Counted from the stretch's first letter, positions 1 through 18,387 are shown. The stretch is DNA of 64,000 nt from Apostichopus japonicus (GCF_037975245.1 NC_092574.1:8000213-8064212), one strand, 5' to 3'. The notes: generated from the sequence alone by a model not told the origin. Numbers and translations: made by a program.

Positions 1-624
1 TCAGCAGTATTATGCAAGTATGAAGTAGAGGGATTTAATAGCCTTATAGTGAACAAGGTAAGCCTCAGCAGTATTATGTAAGTATGAAGTAGAGGGATTT
101 AATAGCCTTATAGTGAACAAGGTAAGCCTCAGCAGTATTATGCAAGTATGAAGTAGAGGGATTTAATAGCCTTATAGTGAACAAGGTAAGCCTCAGCAGT
201 ATTATGTAAGTATGAAGTAGAGGGATTTAATAGCCTTATAGTGAACAAGGTAAGCCTCAGCAGTATTATGTAAGTATGAAGTAGAGGCATTAAATAGCCT
301 TATAGTGAACAAGGTAAGCCTCAGCAGTATTATGTAAGTATGAAGTAGAGGGATTTAATAGCCTTATAGTGAACAAGGTAAGCCTCAGCAGTATTATGTA
401 AGTATGAAGTAGAGGGATTTAATAGCCTTATAGTGAACAAGGTAAGCCTCAGCAGTATTATGTAAGTATGAAGTAGAGGGATTTAATAGCCTTATAGTGA
501 ACAAGGTAAGCCTCAGCAGTATTATGTAAGTATGAAGTAGAGGGATTTTATAGCCTTATAGTGAACAAGGTAAGCCTCAGCAGTATTATGTAAGTATGAA
601 CTTAGAGGCATTAAATAGCCTTAT
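1..624. repeat. 64-bp tandem array (minisatellite), about 9.75 copies
   Basis: Copies begin at 1, 65, 129, 193, 257, 321, 385, 449, 513 and 577, an exact 64-bp period; each starts with tcagcagtattatg. Divergence is a few point changes per unit (gcaagt/gtaagt, ggattt/gcatta). The last unit is truncated near 624. The array continues off the left edge of the window, so its true length is unknown. Units are directly abutting with no unique spacers. It lies upstream of the visible PTGR2 exons and may be inside an intron of that gene. Confidence 0.97.
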
Positions 625-1339
625 GTAGATGTACCCTATTGTTTTGGTTTCCCATCTCATGAATAATAAATGAGTGGGCAGGGCTTGTTAACATGTCAAT
701 ATCTCTTCAACCGCCTGCATGGCTGATTTAGTTTATGTTTGGTACGGTGATGTAACTACATAATATGTACATGTTCTTTGCAACAACAATTTTACCTCAT
801 GAATAGTTATGAATAGAAGGGGCTTAATGGGAAATTGTCAAAAACAGATTCTGAACACTATATCTCAACAAACACAAGTTGAGTCACTGTGATACTTGGT
901 AGATAGATGCCCCATAATGAGTAGATGTACCCTATTTGAATGTTATTATGTCTAACTTAATTTATCTTCTGAACATGTAAGTTTCATCTTAGTTTATTGT
1001 TATTTCTATCTTAGTTTATCTTCTGAACATGTGAATCTCATCTGAGTACATTGTTATGTCTATCTTAGTTAAGTCTTGTTGGTCCCAAGGGAATTAGGAA
1101 ACCAACAGAAACTCATTTGAAACCTTACCCATGTGGTAATGGTGGATAAACGCTTACATGTCAAGTGTTGTCATTGTCCCTATGTGAAACTGCACAGCAC
1201 AAAAAGAATACATCCTGATCAGCCTGGCTTCAGGATATAACACCCCACTCAGCATGTCTTTCACTTGGTTGTAACCATGCCTTATTTTCAATTGACAACA
1301 GGAAGGACAAAATCCTACATGGTTAGTTATTAAGACAGC
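625..1339. other. non-coding stretch, likely intronic to PTGR2
   Basis: No exon with splice borders and recognisable protein content was found on either strand. It probably belongs to the intron preceding the first visible PTGR2 exon. Short internal direct repeats occur (atgtctatcttagtt-type units near 950-1075). Confidence 0.5.
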
Positions 1340-1707
1340 TTGAAGGCATTGAAGACTCGCCCCAAACCGTGGGCGGCCATCTGAAAAAGTTAACTTTCTG
1401 TTGCTTGTAAGTGACGTTTTGTTCGTGTCGCTACAAAATGCAGACAGTAATGAAACGTGATACCTTGTTATCTTTAGCTGGACCTGAGATGTCCATCACT
1501 GTATCGTCTATACACTGTGCTGTGGGTGTTGACCGCAGCTGTATGTACTGACTGTACACTAGTGTCTAATTACAGACGGTAGCAAGCTGTGTGTGTATTT
1601 TCTGGGATCGATGGTGGTGTCTAACACTTCTGTGACACCTCATTCGAAACTAGGTCAGATTACCGGCATCAGACTTTTCTTTTTGCGCGAGTCTTCACAC
1701 CCTTTAA
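1340..1707 (+). mobile_element. MITE copy 1, TTAA-flanked, TIR TGAAGACTCGC
   Basis: A roughly 370-bp non-coding element that recurs at 16809-17182 and, inverted, at 54258-54632. The left end reads ttgaagactcgcccc and the right end gcgcgagtcttcac followed by accctttaa, giving an 11-bp terminal inverted repeat. Internal landmarks shared by all copies are cagacagtaatgaaacgtg and gaaactaggtca. The right end closes on TTAA; the left has TTGA at the matching place. TTAA duplications are typical of piggyBac and Kolobok superfamilies, so a non-autonomous member of one of these is inferred. No transposase is encoded. It lies just upstream of a PTGR2 exon. Confidence 0.8.
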
Positions 1708-1789
1708 GAGAGAACAAGTTAAGAATAAAGTGATCACACTTGGTCTTCTTTGATAAATCCTAATTTTTTTTTATTTCTCCTTGTCAAAG

Positions 1790-7478
<5,689 letters not shown>

Positions 7479-7794
7479 CATCTCATGAATATGCAATCAA
7501 AAATCTACATTTCAGGCAGATATTATATCTAGTGCTTCTTGTCAATCTTCTTGTGTATTCATTAGAACCTTTTAGCTTCTTGCCAGGAGTTAACTTATAT
7601 CTATTTGAAAAGTTACCAAAGCAAAAGTGATGTTTTCATTTATTTATATTTAAAAATCTCTGCATTTTGCTATCATTTTTTATGATTAGTTCAAGGTCAC
7701 CAAATCAAGATGTAAGAAGGAATACGATACCTAGATGCTGATGTGGATTGTATGTTTTACAGCTCAAATATATATATATTAACTATGGATCCCA

Positions 7795-8055
7795 CCTTAG
7801 GTTGACAGTTACATTGAATTACACACTAAATTTAATCTAACCCTAACCCTTTTTTCTAACCCTAACCCTGAACCGACCCTAACCAAAACTTTTAAATGAA
7901 CGTTTTAGAGGACGGAGAACATTATAAAGCTATTTGCGACAATAAAAAAGTGTCTTAAAATGGTAGTGAAAACATTAGGTCGACACTGAAATGTCGACCT
8001 AAGGTACACTGTTGACCTAAGGTACACTTTTTTACCATAAACTGTCGACCTAAGG
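7795..8055. mobile_element. short TIR element with internal telomere-like repeats
   Basis: The left end ccttaggttgacagtt (about 7796-7811) and the right end aactgtcgacctaagg (about 8039-8054) are inverse complements at 15 of 16 positions. Both ends abut TA-rich microsatellite (tatatatata on both sides), suggesting insertion into a TA target, as Tc1/mariner-type elements do. The middle holds several CCCTAA units (about 7842-7885), and the motif gtcgacctaaggtacact is repeated near the right end. Roughly 260 bp with no ORF, so a MITE is inferred. Confidence 0.65.
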
Positions 8056-10555
8056 TACATATCATGAGTATATATATATATATTTATTTATATTCAAGTA
8101 CAAAGAGAATTAAGCTGGACAGTTGTATTCAAACTAATGAAAACATTTTTAACAGGGTGCAATAGTTTGTTTCTTCAACACTAAAGATGTTTTTTCCCCC
8201 CTTCGCTTTTTTTTGATATTCTTTTCTCAGTTTTCTGTATATATTTCAATGTTTTGCTTCTTAGAGTAATTTCTGGTAATTTATGTGTGTGATATATTAG
8301 AATAAAGCTTTTGCAGTCGATACAGTGTCGTTCTGTAACCCTATTACCAGGATTTCTTGCTCTGTAGCTGTGTCCAAGTATTCTGTATATCCCCTTTGCC
8401 ATACTTACATGCACTTGGGGAAAGATTAACACTTCTCCGGGCACAGGATGCCCTCAGGCGTTGATCCAGGTGCTGGGGGGGGGGGGGTGTGTACATCTCT
8501 TTTTTTTTACCCTATTACAAAAACTTCATAAAAAACTTAATACAGAACACAGCTCTGGTAACTTAACCGGGCAAGAGGTTTAACATGGTTATTATTGCAA
8601 ATTAGAAGTTTGAAGTGCCAAACCTGGATCGGAGAGTAGTAAGTGAATAGATATCACTTTACTTACCCTAATTCTTGGATCAGAGAGTAGTAAGTGAAGT
8701 AGTGTCACTTTATCTACCCTAATTCTGATGCATTAACATATACATTTTCAGTACTCTACCACATCAAAATTAGGATTTTTGTTTTTCTCTTTTTTCTTCT
8801 ACCTTTCCTTTCTAATGTCAACTGCATTATTAAAGGTTAATGCTATACTGCTACTCCTATGAATTTTACTATATTTTTTACTTTTATTTCAAAATGTGAG
8901 AGCTAATTAAATTTTATAATCATTCTAAACATATCATTTCATTAAATTGTCATATTTTTCTTTTAACCTCTTGCAAAAAGAACTGTCGACTTCCATACCA
9001 TCCATGCCTCCACCCCCCCCCCAAATCAATAGAATGGGTAGAGCAGGGTATATTAGCCAACCCATCCCCCACTGGCAGACAGACTATTACAAAAAAAAAA
9101 TCCTAAAGTACAGCCCATAAGCATATTTCCTTTCACAACCTATGCAATCGAAAATTCTTCAACATTGTTTCAAAAGTTGCAAAACATCGCACCAGTTTTG
9201 CATCTAGGCACCCTCCATTTGTACAAAATCTCTGAAATGGGGGAAGGGGCACCCTTCCCTTAGATCCCTCCCCCGGATGACATCACATCTTACCCTCCCC
9301 CACTGTAAAACAAATGGTGACTTGCACCCCCCTAGGAAAGAGCCTAACATCATGTCATGATTAGTCATCAAAACAGGCTTGTTTCGTCCGGCACACCACA
9401 AAGGTTCGTTTGGTGTATTATCCAACTAAGGAAGATTATTGAAAAGAACTCACGTTTCCAATGACAAAATGACTACTGTGAATTACAAAGCTTCTTTTTT
9501 GAGGGCTGGGGTGGGAGGGGGCTTGGGGAGGGGGCTGTCTGTCATTTTATTACACCTTCCAGGTATTCTTCCAAATGAGATTGTAATTGATCGAACTAAA
9601 GACACCCTCCTTGAATTAATTCCTGTCTATGAAATGAAAGCTAATTGATTAATGAAGATTACATTAATTGGATCCTTAGCATTGTGTCGCCCAGACACAT
9701 TTTCTTCCTTATTATTAGCATAAATCACATGGAAAAACGCAAGTTGAAAAAATCTTAAGAAGATAAAGAAAAGGAAAAATTGTGGTATTTTACTATCGAA
9801 TGGTACTGAAAAATGCGTCAAAACCAAATACTCCTCTGTAACACATTTTCTTTGATTTACTTTATTTCATCTAAGTCACATATTAATAAATATGGGAGAA
9901 ACAGATTAACAAAATAAAAACGGGGGTTAACAACACACATAAATAAATAATTGCACAGAGTTTGTGTCAGCAGGCCACATATCAAATCTACAATGGTGTA
10001 AAACGTACAACTCCGCTGCAGGAAATAAACATTCAAGCTTGGTCTTTCGTCATCATATTTAGTTACTGCATTTGATTTTCATTTTCGCTATAACTGTCTT
10101 CATTTTGGAAAAGAAAAATCTGTATATGCTAATTGGCGTAGACACTGATGAATACAATAATGTACTAAGGGTTTACTCCTTCCCCACCCCATATCTTTTT
10201 GGAACCTTTCTGTTGAGGGAGAGGTTTAACTAGTTTTGCATCTGTAATACACATGAGTGGCGAAGGGAAGGGGGGGTCAGAAGGTACAGTCGGGGCGGGA
10301 AATATGGGATAGGCAATGTATTTTCGTTTCCTGCTTAACGAAATGAAAGCTAAATAGAGGGCGCCCGGTGACAATTGTCTCCCAGGCCCTAATTTTCGAC
10401 ATCACTGTACTTCTAAAGAGGGGAATATAAAGAAAATGCACACATGAAAATATATCAGTACAAAATACCGTTATACCAAATGTACAAGCACGTTAATAAC
10501 GACTAATGTTTTTTATTGATATTAAGGTAAACAGTCTCATAATTAGGCAACTGTT
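8056..10555. other. intergenic region between PTGR2 and GPCR gene 1
   Basis: No gene recognised. A direct duplication of about 50 bp (8628-8725, units starting ggatcggagagtagtaag and ggatcagagagtagtaag) and a poly(G) run near 8466 are the only structures seen. The two flanking genes point towards each other here, so both 3' UTRs must end in this stretch. I could not place their polyadenylation sites with confidence. Confidence 0.5.
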
Positions 10556-13500
10556 TTATGCGAGGGTTTCTGTCTTGCTGATTATTTCCGCCACCGATTG
10601 GTGGTATCCAGGTGAACACCGACAGCAGACCTGCAACAGGACCAACTTTAACGCTGCTTGGTTTCTCTTCTTGAAGAAAACGAAGAGCACCGGATCGATC
10701 ACATGATTGATTGATAATAACCATATCGTTAAGCTGAAAACAATCTCTGGAGTCTCGACTTGAAAAGCTGCTAAAAGTCTTTCGATCTGCCAAAGAAAAG
10801 AAATAATTTAAAATATTGATAAGCACTCTCGTAAAAAATTCATGTGTCGTCACGACTATTTTTTTTATTAGAGGGCGACATGCTAGAATGGACTAACGAC
10901 ACGTTGTTCGTTAAGCACAGAAATAGTCCGATTAAACCCTTTTTGAAAATTTGTGGAACTTATTTATATATAAGCTATATATGTAAACTTTGAAGGGATC
11001 CTAACCAAGTAGGGTTCAGACCCAGTGTAGCAAACCATTTTTTTTCAAAATCCAGGCGTGAAATTATTTATTGTTTAAATCGTCTTAAATTAGTATGCAA
11101 TATATCTAGATGCCAATACCAACAACAATAGCTGTATTTGACTCAAACGTGTTCTATAATAGTCACACTTTTACTATCATGTTTCAACGAAACGAGAGTC
11201 AACTTCAGTGGTCTCAAAACGGCAAGGAGTAAAAAAAGAGCATGCACAGTTCATTGAGGTTTCGATGACTTCATTGCACTAGACTTCTGCTCGAAGTTAA
11301 CCAGAAATAGCTGTCACAATATAAATGGCCCGAACCACTATTTTGATGTACAATTACACTATGGCATGGTAAACACAGGTCAGTCTACTGTACCTGACAT
11401 TACATACTGTACCTCCAGCAAAAACAATAGGGGTCTTGTACTCAATGTGACGTATCCACACACCATATTAAGGGAAGTATCCACGATTGACATCGTTATA
11501 GATATCATGTAAAAGGGTTTTCAAAGTTTGAACTCTGGTGACCTCAAATGAGATTTGACCACACAAACAACAGGATTCTTGTACCCAATATTGCAAACCC
11601 ATAAAGTATACCGTGTATGAAAAGTATCCTTGATTTCTACTCTGAGAAATCATGTTTTAAAGGTTTCAGGCCTCGACACTGAAATATATTTAAGTACTCG
11701 CTATTTGGCGACCGCGACTACTCGCCAAGACGCAAAACTCACTCGCCACTATGACTGCCGTTCAAATTTCCATAGAACAGATCTACAACATCAGTACTTT
11801 CTATGAACAAATGTAAGGCACTTGGGCAGGTACATGGTGCTAAGTAATTGCACATTGGAAAATTATGTGCAGTATGAAATTTAAATTCTTTTCACCAAAA
11901 GTAAGTGATGAACAAAGTGAAATAACGGTCGCAGAAACGTATATAAGCAGCTAGGCCTACTGTAGTGTCTCAGACAAATAAACATAACACATCTGCAAAA
12001 ATACCTACGAAGATAGCTTGGCTTCTATGACATTAGGGCTCCTCTATAGTATTAGGCGTTTAGTTAGGTGCGCGCATCCTAAGCATATACAGTACCTCGC
12101 TGCTACTCGACTAGCGCGATTCGTACATTTTCCAATTATTTATCTTGTCTTTTAGCTGCAGATTGGTGTGCGAAATATATCGCTATTACTCCATTACACT
12201 ACCTAAATCGAAGCGATCTTTTTACTGAAAATCTACGGTACATTTCGCCCAGTTTGGACACTTTCTTTCTGTAACTATAGTGTCACGTCCGACTTCAAAT
12301 CGTGACTCGTAATCGACAGGATGAATATCATATAGCGGTACTGTCAGTACGAGTGTTACCAACCAATATGGGAGGACAGTTATAGAGCATATTTCCCTAA
12401 TTTTTATTTCCCCCCCCCCCCCCACGAGCCACATGTGCATGTCAGAGTTGTCCACGAACCCCCAACTTTTCGAGACACGATCTGAGTCATTATTATACTA
12501 TCATACGCATATCGGCCTGGGCCTGTTTCATAATTCAGTTTTTTATCACATGCACGGTACCGTACTACCGTACTATGGCACATATGCGTATATGGAACGC
12601 GAAAAGAGTTTGTCGATAGGTACGACTTTGTACATCACTAAATTAAATGATATATCAGATTTTCGTTCAACAACAATTACTCTAATTTTGACTTTCAGAA
12701 ACGTCTCACAAACCCCATGGGATGGACTCACGCACCCCCTGGGTGTCTATGCACCCCAGTTAGGGAACCCCTGGTAAAGAGCCACAGGGTGTTAGCTAAA
12801 ATGGCTGTAAATTGTTATCGAACGTTTTACTTACGTATAGCGGTAGCCAAGAGATGGTATAGATAATAGAGACTGCTATGAACAGCGCCGCTAGATGAAT
12901 GTCTCGTTTCGTATTTCGTTCATTGGGTTTAGCGATAGTTTCTGGGTGACGTCGCGTTATCCCACTCTTGTTAATGATGCTGGCCTCATTACCACTCTCG
13001 AAATTTGTCGTAATTTGGGTTCCGCTCTCCATACCTGTGACTATTTGCGGGACAGTGGTTGACAGTCCTTCTGGTGCAATCTTTTTAACCCTGAATCGCA
13101 GAATGTACCTTACAACGATTAAATTGCAAACCACAAGAATCAACACAATGGAGAATCCGATGATGAAAAATATGGTTGTGTGAACTAATATCAAATCGAC
13201 ATCAAGATGAAGGTCACCGGGGGAAACACATCCAATTTCGTTCTCGGTTTCATAACTGTATGCGCCTACACCCATGAATGGTAGCAACGTGAAAATAAAT
13301 GCAGCAAGTACGGTAACCAAAGCGCCCATTTTGGCCTTAAATAATGTCACATGCTTACGGTAGTGAAAAGGTGCCATAAGCGCAACACACCGTTCCATAC
13401 ACATGACAACATTAGCCAGGCCAGAAACAGTGGTGAAGAAGATGCCAGTTGAAACTCCAAACTCGCAACGAAAAACGAGACTCGATTTCAAAGGGGACAC

Positions 13501-13764
13501 AAGCCCACGAATAAGAAAGAAAACGACTGCAATGAAGTCTATCTTTAACAGAAATCCAAGCAGAAAGTAAGGCACGGTTTTGCTTTCGTTATTTGTTCCA
13601 AACGTTGCTGCTTTTCTTGTAGCCAAAACAGCTAAAATATGAAATAATAATCCGAAAAGTAAAATAACAAATGCGAATAATCCTCTCCAAAGTGAACTGC
13701 TTGTTCCTTCAGCAGCAGAGGAGGTGGTCACTTGTGGTACGTCTGTTACCATAGTAACATCCAT
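10556..13764 (-). CDS. class A GPCR, prostanoid-receptor-like (gene 1)
   Basis: Two coding exons on the minus strand: 13764-12835 (310 codons, ATG at 13764-13762) and 10786-10556 (76 codons plus TAA). The junction is gtaagt ... tttggcag, phase 0. The product is 386 residues with seven hydrophobic segments. Seen: TM1 about 27-50; D76 in TM2; C100 in TM3, able to pair with C179 in ECL2; ERC (124-126) in place of DRY; LLPFMGVGAY (160-169) before ECL2; SWLP in TM6; NHVIDPVLFVFF in TM7 in place of NPxxY; then KKR and a Cys-rich CC palmitoylation-like tail. ERC plus an LLPxxGxGxY stretch ahead of the ECL2 cysteine is what prostanoid receptors (EP, FP, TP) show. The prostanoid TM7 arginine is not at its usual spacing, so ligand class is inference. 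The gene is divergent to its paralogue at 22504-29094. Its second exon is easily missed because an unrelated longer reading frame overlaps it. Confidence 0.85.
10787..12834 (-). other. intron of GPCR gene 1
   Basis: A 2.0-kb intron. It contains a poly(C) run (about 12410-12423) and a hAT-like terminal fragment at its upstream end (12668-12775). Nothing else recognised. Confidence 0.6.
12668..12775 (-). mobile_element. hAT (Charlie-like) terminal fragment
   Basis: Read on the minus strand this begins caggggttccctaactgggg and continues with a G-rich gggtgcatagacacccaggg stretch. The CAGGGGTTCCC(A/T)AACT start is the typical terminus of many hAT/Charlie-type elements (established family feature). 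I found no matching opposite end nearby, so this is a truncated or decayed copy. Confidence 0.4.
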
Positions 13765-16700
13765 TTTGATTTTCTGTTCAGCTGGAGAGATGTGGATGGC
13801 CTATACTTTAAATTGATCTGTATAAGCGAAATAACCAGTCACTCTTCTAAAACGATTATCATAAGTATCAATCTTAAATGACGAAGTCTTTGAAGAAAGC
13901 TAAATGACGGAGTTTTGTTCACAATTTTAACAGTCGTCCGTATCTTACAGGTTCCATAGACTCCCGTTGGCTTCTTCCTTAGTTTTCTACCGAATAAATT
14001 GTTACTTCTCTTAAAAAATTGTTTATTATACTTCAACTTACCAAACATACAACAACATGGAATTATTACCGTGTAATACAACTGTATCGTCTGTAATAAT
14101 TTAAAACTCGAGTAGAATTAGACAAGTTTTCTCAGTACAGTTCAGCCTATATAATTGCCGTTCTAAATGTCTTCTATGAAATCGATGCAGCCTTCCACAA
14201 AATCGGTATTGATAAACAATTTATCACCTTCTCAAATTCGATGTTCGTTAGAAGAAAAAAAAAACAGAACAATTTAGTTCTTATTAATGAGAACATTTCT
14301 TCGAAAACACAAATGTCTTCTTGTTGAACTATATACGCAGGGGGTGAAATTACATCACCAAAAGCATCCAATTATATCACATGTTGAATCACCATTGAAA
14401 TGTATGTAAAGAAATAAACACAGTAAGAAAATTCACAGAATAACTGTTGTCACAAGCTTCTTCCTTTTCTTTTTTGAAGACTGCTAAATGGTTTTGTTTT
14501 TCAATAATTATTATTACTTGTTCACAATTAGGCTAATGGAGACAATTCCTAAACGTTGCCGTAAAACCGATGCTCTCTCTCTAAATATGGGCAAAAATGA
14601 GAAAGGATATTCGAAAGAACGAGTCTTGCGTGACAAGACGCTTTTCGAAAATATAATGAATTAAAAACAAAGCTTTAAATAGAGGCTATATACTTTCTAA
14701 GGTTAAAAAATTAAAGCAACAGTGGGAGAATCGTCGCGAAAACCCTTTTAAAGTTTTTATCCCCTATTTATTTCGTTTGTTGTTTTGTCTGCAGTCAGTT
14801 GGAGATTATCAGAATGTCCACTGTTTGTGTTTTCACTATTTTGTAAATAAACATGCTTACCGATAACCGCTGGTGAACTAAGCTAAGCACTGTAGCATGT
14901 CGAATGCGTAATATACAAGAGTATAAATGACACAGATATTGAACACGTTAATAACCAAATTCCGATAAAATATTGGTCTATACAATAATATAATCAGCAG
15001 TTATTTTTACGACGCTTAAGCGACCACAAATGTGGGAGAAGCCCGCAAGGGCTTATGAATTACAACTTACACGTCGGGTGGCTTCCAATTCAACATTTAA
15101 CTCTAATTTTCTAATTTTCTATATCTCTTACCAAAGAAAACATGTAGATTTACTGAAAGTCGTCGATTTACTATCTGAATATATTGGTTTGTATACAATA
15201 ACAGATCAATAAACGTCTCCAGAGAACAAAACAACAACAAATCATTCCGATTCTTCAAAACGGATGCAGCCGCTTTCGTTGTCAAAAACTATCCTCAATT
15301 CGATCGATATAAATATATATATTATTTTAAAGTTTCTTTGTTTCCATTGTGCAGGCGAATGTGTGCATTCTTCCAAGGAAACGTGAAGTTAACCGTTTTT
15401 CTTTTCTACGCGAAACGTTCCTATTATCTTGACAGCGCCTGCAGTGCTGCGTATAGCAATGTACAAAGACACGAGTTAATGACAGATCTCTGGAAAAAAT
15501 AGTAAAGATTACAAACTCCCTGGAGAGACAGGGAGCGAGAAGTTAATATACGAATAGAATAAGATAGCGATTCCAAGATGAATTAAATAGGACGCAAAAC
15601 CCTATGACGAGGAAAAGATAAATGGACACTAGCGAAAGATGAATCCTGATTGGACGGTAAGCTTTGTCTCCGCATTGACGTCATAGTATATGTAAGCCTA
15701 TCATGGTAAGGCGTAATAACGTTTGATGGCCATGAAAGACTTAGGAAACTTTGCATTTTAGCATCTCATCTGTTAAACTGAACAGCAAATTGTAAAACCA
15801 CTGGGTCCACCTGCAGCAGAGCTTATACTGAATATCCTCTTCATATACGGCCCGAACTCTGCCCGACTGAAGAAAACTTAGAAAGCGATGCAACCTCGGC
15901 TGTCGTGATCTCTAGTTTTGCGATATTCGTCAATACCCTTAGTCGTACAACAGACTCCCGCAGTCCCTTAATCACTGCACAACTAACGAAGTATATCTGA
16001 CACGACTTCCCAATGGCATGATTGTCACGGTTAATCATAGGGGCTGTATTTCGTGCGATTAAAAAGGAACTAATTGGATACATTGATAGAATTACCTCGG
16101 CTATTTAATCCCATAGAAGTTTAATGAAAGACTAGATTTAAGCGCCAGGTTATGCTTTGTTTGGATTTGTTAGAGTATTTGCGTAAACAACTTTTGTATA
16201 GACACCAGCGTCTCAAAATATCGTGTTAACCGGAATTGTAACTAAGCAGCTTAAGCAGGTGTGGCCTTGTTAATTAAAATGTCCTGTCACATTTTCGGAA
16301 GGCGAAATCAGGGATATTTTGGAAGTCACTCCAAAATTAGTTTCCAAGCAGAGGAGACACATCTATTGAAGAAGCTCCACATTGTTGTAACTTGATTCAC
16401 CAGACAATCGCCACGAGATTGAATTTAGTAGCTGGGCCGTTAGTATAAAGTCAGTTATTTATTAGTGTGTGCGGCAGTATATAAATTGTGAAAGTCACTT
16501 TTTTTTTATTGGACACTGTCTGGGTGTTTACGCCTATTCGGCGTCCCATCGTGTTGGGAGACAGGAGAGAGAGAGAGCTCTGGATGCTCTAATTAAAGGG
16601 AATTTCATTCGATCATTTTTTGATGAGGGCGGTAGACCTACTTCACCACCTCGGGCGTTCGTGTTCCCGTTTCTACTTCGACTTATCTTCAAACCAACCT

Positions 16701-16808
16701 CTTGATTGGAGCGAGATTGGATTCCCGAGATTGGATTCCCGAGATTGGAGCGTTTGGAACTAACACTATATGATATATACCACCATACGGGTTTGAGTTT
16801 TGAAATTA
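13765..16808. other. intergenic, upstream of GPCR gene 1
   Basis: No gene recognised. The start region of GPCR gene 1 must have its promoter here, but I see no unambiguous TATA or initiator. A 17-bp direct repeat (attggattcccgag-type units) occurs at about 16715-16750. Confidence 0.5.
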
Positions 16809-17182
16809 TTAAAAAAGAGGATATTGAAGACTCGCCCCTAACCGCGTGCCGCCCTCTGAAAAAAGTTAACTTGCCGTTGCTTGCAAGTGAAGTTTTTTTC
16901 TTATCGCTAACAAATGCAGACAGTAATGAAACGTGATACCTTGTTAACTTTTATCTGGACATGAGATGTCAATCGCTGCTATGTACACTGTGTTGTGGGT
17001 ATTGACCGTAGCTGTATGTATTGACCACACTAGTGTCTAATTACCGACGGTAGAAAGCTGTGTGTGTATATATTGTCTGGGATCGATGGTGCTATCTAAC
17101 ACTTCTGTTACACCTCATTCGAAACTAGGTCAGATTACCGGCATCAGATGTTTCTTTGTGCGAGAGTCTTCACTCCCTTTAA
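16809..17182 (+). mobile_element. MITE copy 2, TTAA at both ends
   Basis: Same family and orientation as 1340-1707. Left end TTAA at 16809-16812 then, after a short spacer, attgaagactcgcccc; right end gcgagagtcttcactcccttTAA, closing at 17182. TTAA at both ends in this copy supports a TTAA target-site duplication. It has its own private substitutions, so the copies were not duplicated recently from each other. No coding capacity. Confidence 0.8.
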
Positions 17183-17426
17183 CAGTGGTAAAAGAAAATC
17201 AAAGAAAAGAAAACAAACGGGAAATTGTTAATTCCCTCCTCAGTGACATAGTCTGTATCAAATAAGTTTAATGTTTTTCGTATAAACTAATCGGGGACAT
17301 CATTTTGTACCCTAAGAAAGACATCGCCGATTAGAAAGTTTCAGTTGAAATAATGTAAGTAACGTAGCCTATAATTAATTGATTCCATTATTGCTTTATT
17401 TTGTTGTCAATAAATATTGATTGATC

Positions 17427-17430
<4 letters not shown>

Positions 17431-17485
<55 letters not shown>
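17431..17485. repeat. (TA)n microsatellite
   Basis: About 26 TA units at the left border of the Penelope palindrome. Confidence 0.95.
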
Positions 17486-17489
<4 letters not shown>

Positions 17490-17595
17490 ATATAACGAAA
17501 ATCCACGTTTACTCCAAAAGAAAATATTATTAGAGAAAACCAGAGAAATAAGATATGACTCATAATTGACAAATAAGGAGTAAGTTTTACAAAAT

Positions 17596-17638
17596 ATATT
17601 GGAATTTTCGGTCCCCCTGGGACCTTCGTCAGCAATAC
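17596..17638 (-). ncRNA. hammerhead ribozyme motif, left arm
   Basis: Inverse complement of the motif at 19111-19153, with the same core (ctgacga, stem II ggtccc/gggacc, gaaa, attc). It lies downstream of the GIY-YIG stop codon in the minus-strand copy, as expected for Penelope-like elements. Confidence 0.65.
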
Positions 17639-17772
17639 TTGGCAGTCGAATGAGAAGTACAAAATGTGACACAATGAAAGTATGACGCTAGATAAGAGTA
17701 AGTTGCAATGATGGAATTAAAACCAAATAAACCATGACTATACAGGAAGCGGATTAAGGAGCAAAGAACGGA

Positions 17773-18387
17773 TTACATATGCTTGTAGAACTGGTAGTTG
17801 TTAAGGGGTCCCAAGTCTTTGTTGAGGCCGGTGATGTGAGACTTAATACGAAAGATCCAATCGATTTCTTTACGTTTACGTTCAGTAGTTGATTTGAAGT
17901 TCGAGGCAATTAAAATACATTTTAGGTTTTTTAGAGAATGACCATGAAGATTGAAATGTTCGGACACTGGGAATCCTGCAAAATTATCACGAATAGATTT
18001 TTTGTGATTATTAAAACGTAAGCGGAATCGGGAGCCTGTTTCACCTACATAATTGCCCTCTTTGCAAAGTACACAATAGAAAATGTAAATAACATTAATA
18101 GAATCACAAGAGAGGGAAGGGGGTCTAAGACTAAAGTCAACATTGGGAATCTTGACCACGGTGCCTGGGGTAATATGGGGGCATATTTGGCATCTAGGTT
18201 TACCGCAAGGAAAATTGCCTGCGGAGGTGGAAACTGAGCGGGGGAGTCTGGAGGAAGTGAGAAGAAATTTAAGGTTGGGGGGTTGACGAAATGCTAGCAT
18301 GGGGGGTACCTTAAACGATTCTCCTACAGACTGATCGTCTTGAAATACAGCAAATTCCTGTTTGATGGAGAAAATTCGCTCCATCAA
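17773..18387 (-). pseudogene. Penelope-like element C-terminal ORF (linker + GIY-YIG), left copy
   Basis: A 204-codon open frame identical to the right-arm copy apart from residues at the palindrome centre. Residue numbers as in the right copy: C61, C66, C69 and H71 form the Cys-rich linker typical of Penelope-like elements; VIY (99-101) and YVG (113-115) form the GIY-YIG core, followed by R120-R124 and H128, with an acidic ER/KE region near 169-174. The frame starts inside the opposite arm, so it is a 5' truncation running over the centre, not a true gene start. Confidence 0.8.

Noticed and set aside
1-624. Regular repeat array considered as CRISPR
   Set aside because: Units abut with no unique spacers and the genome is clearly animal; it is a plain tandem array.
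8181-8444. Minus-strand 87-codon frame
   Set aside because: Low-complexity, Lys-rich, no splice context and no family resemblance.
12968-13183. Plus-strand 71-codon frame
   Set aside because: Shadow on the opposite strand of GPCR gene 1 exon 1.
15841-16083. Minus-strand 80-codon frame
   Set aside because: Ordinary composition, but no recognisable motif, no splice partner and no second copy; treated as chance.
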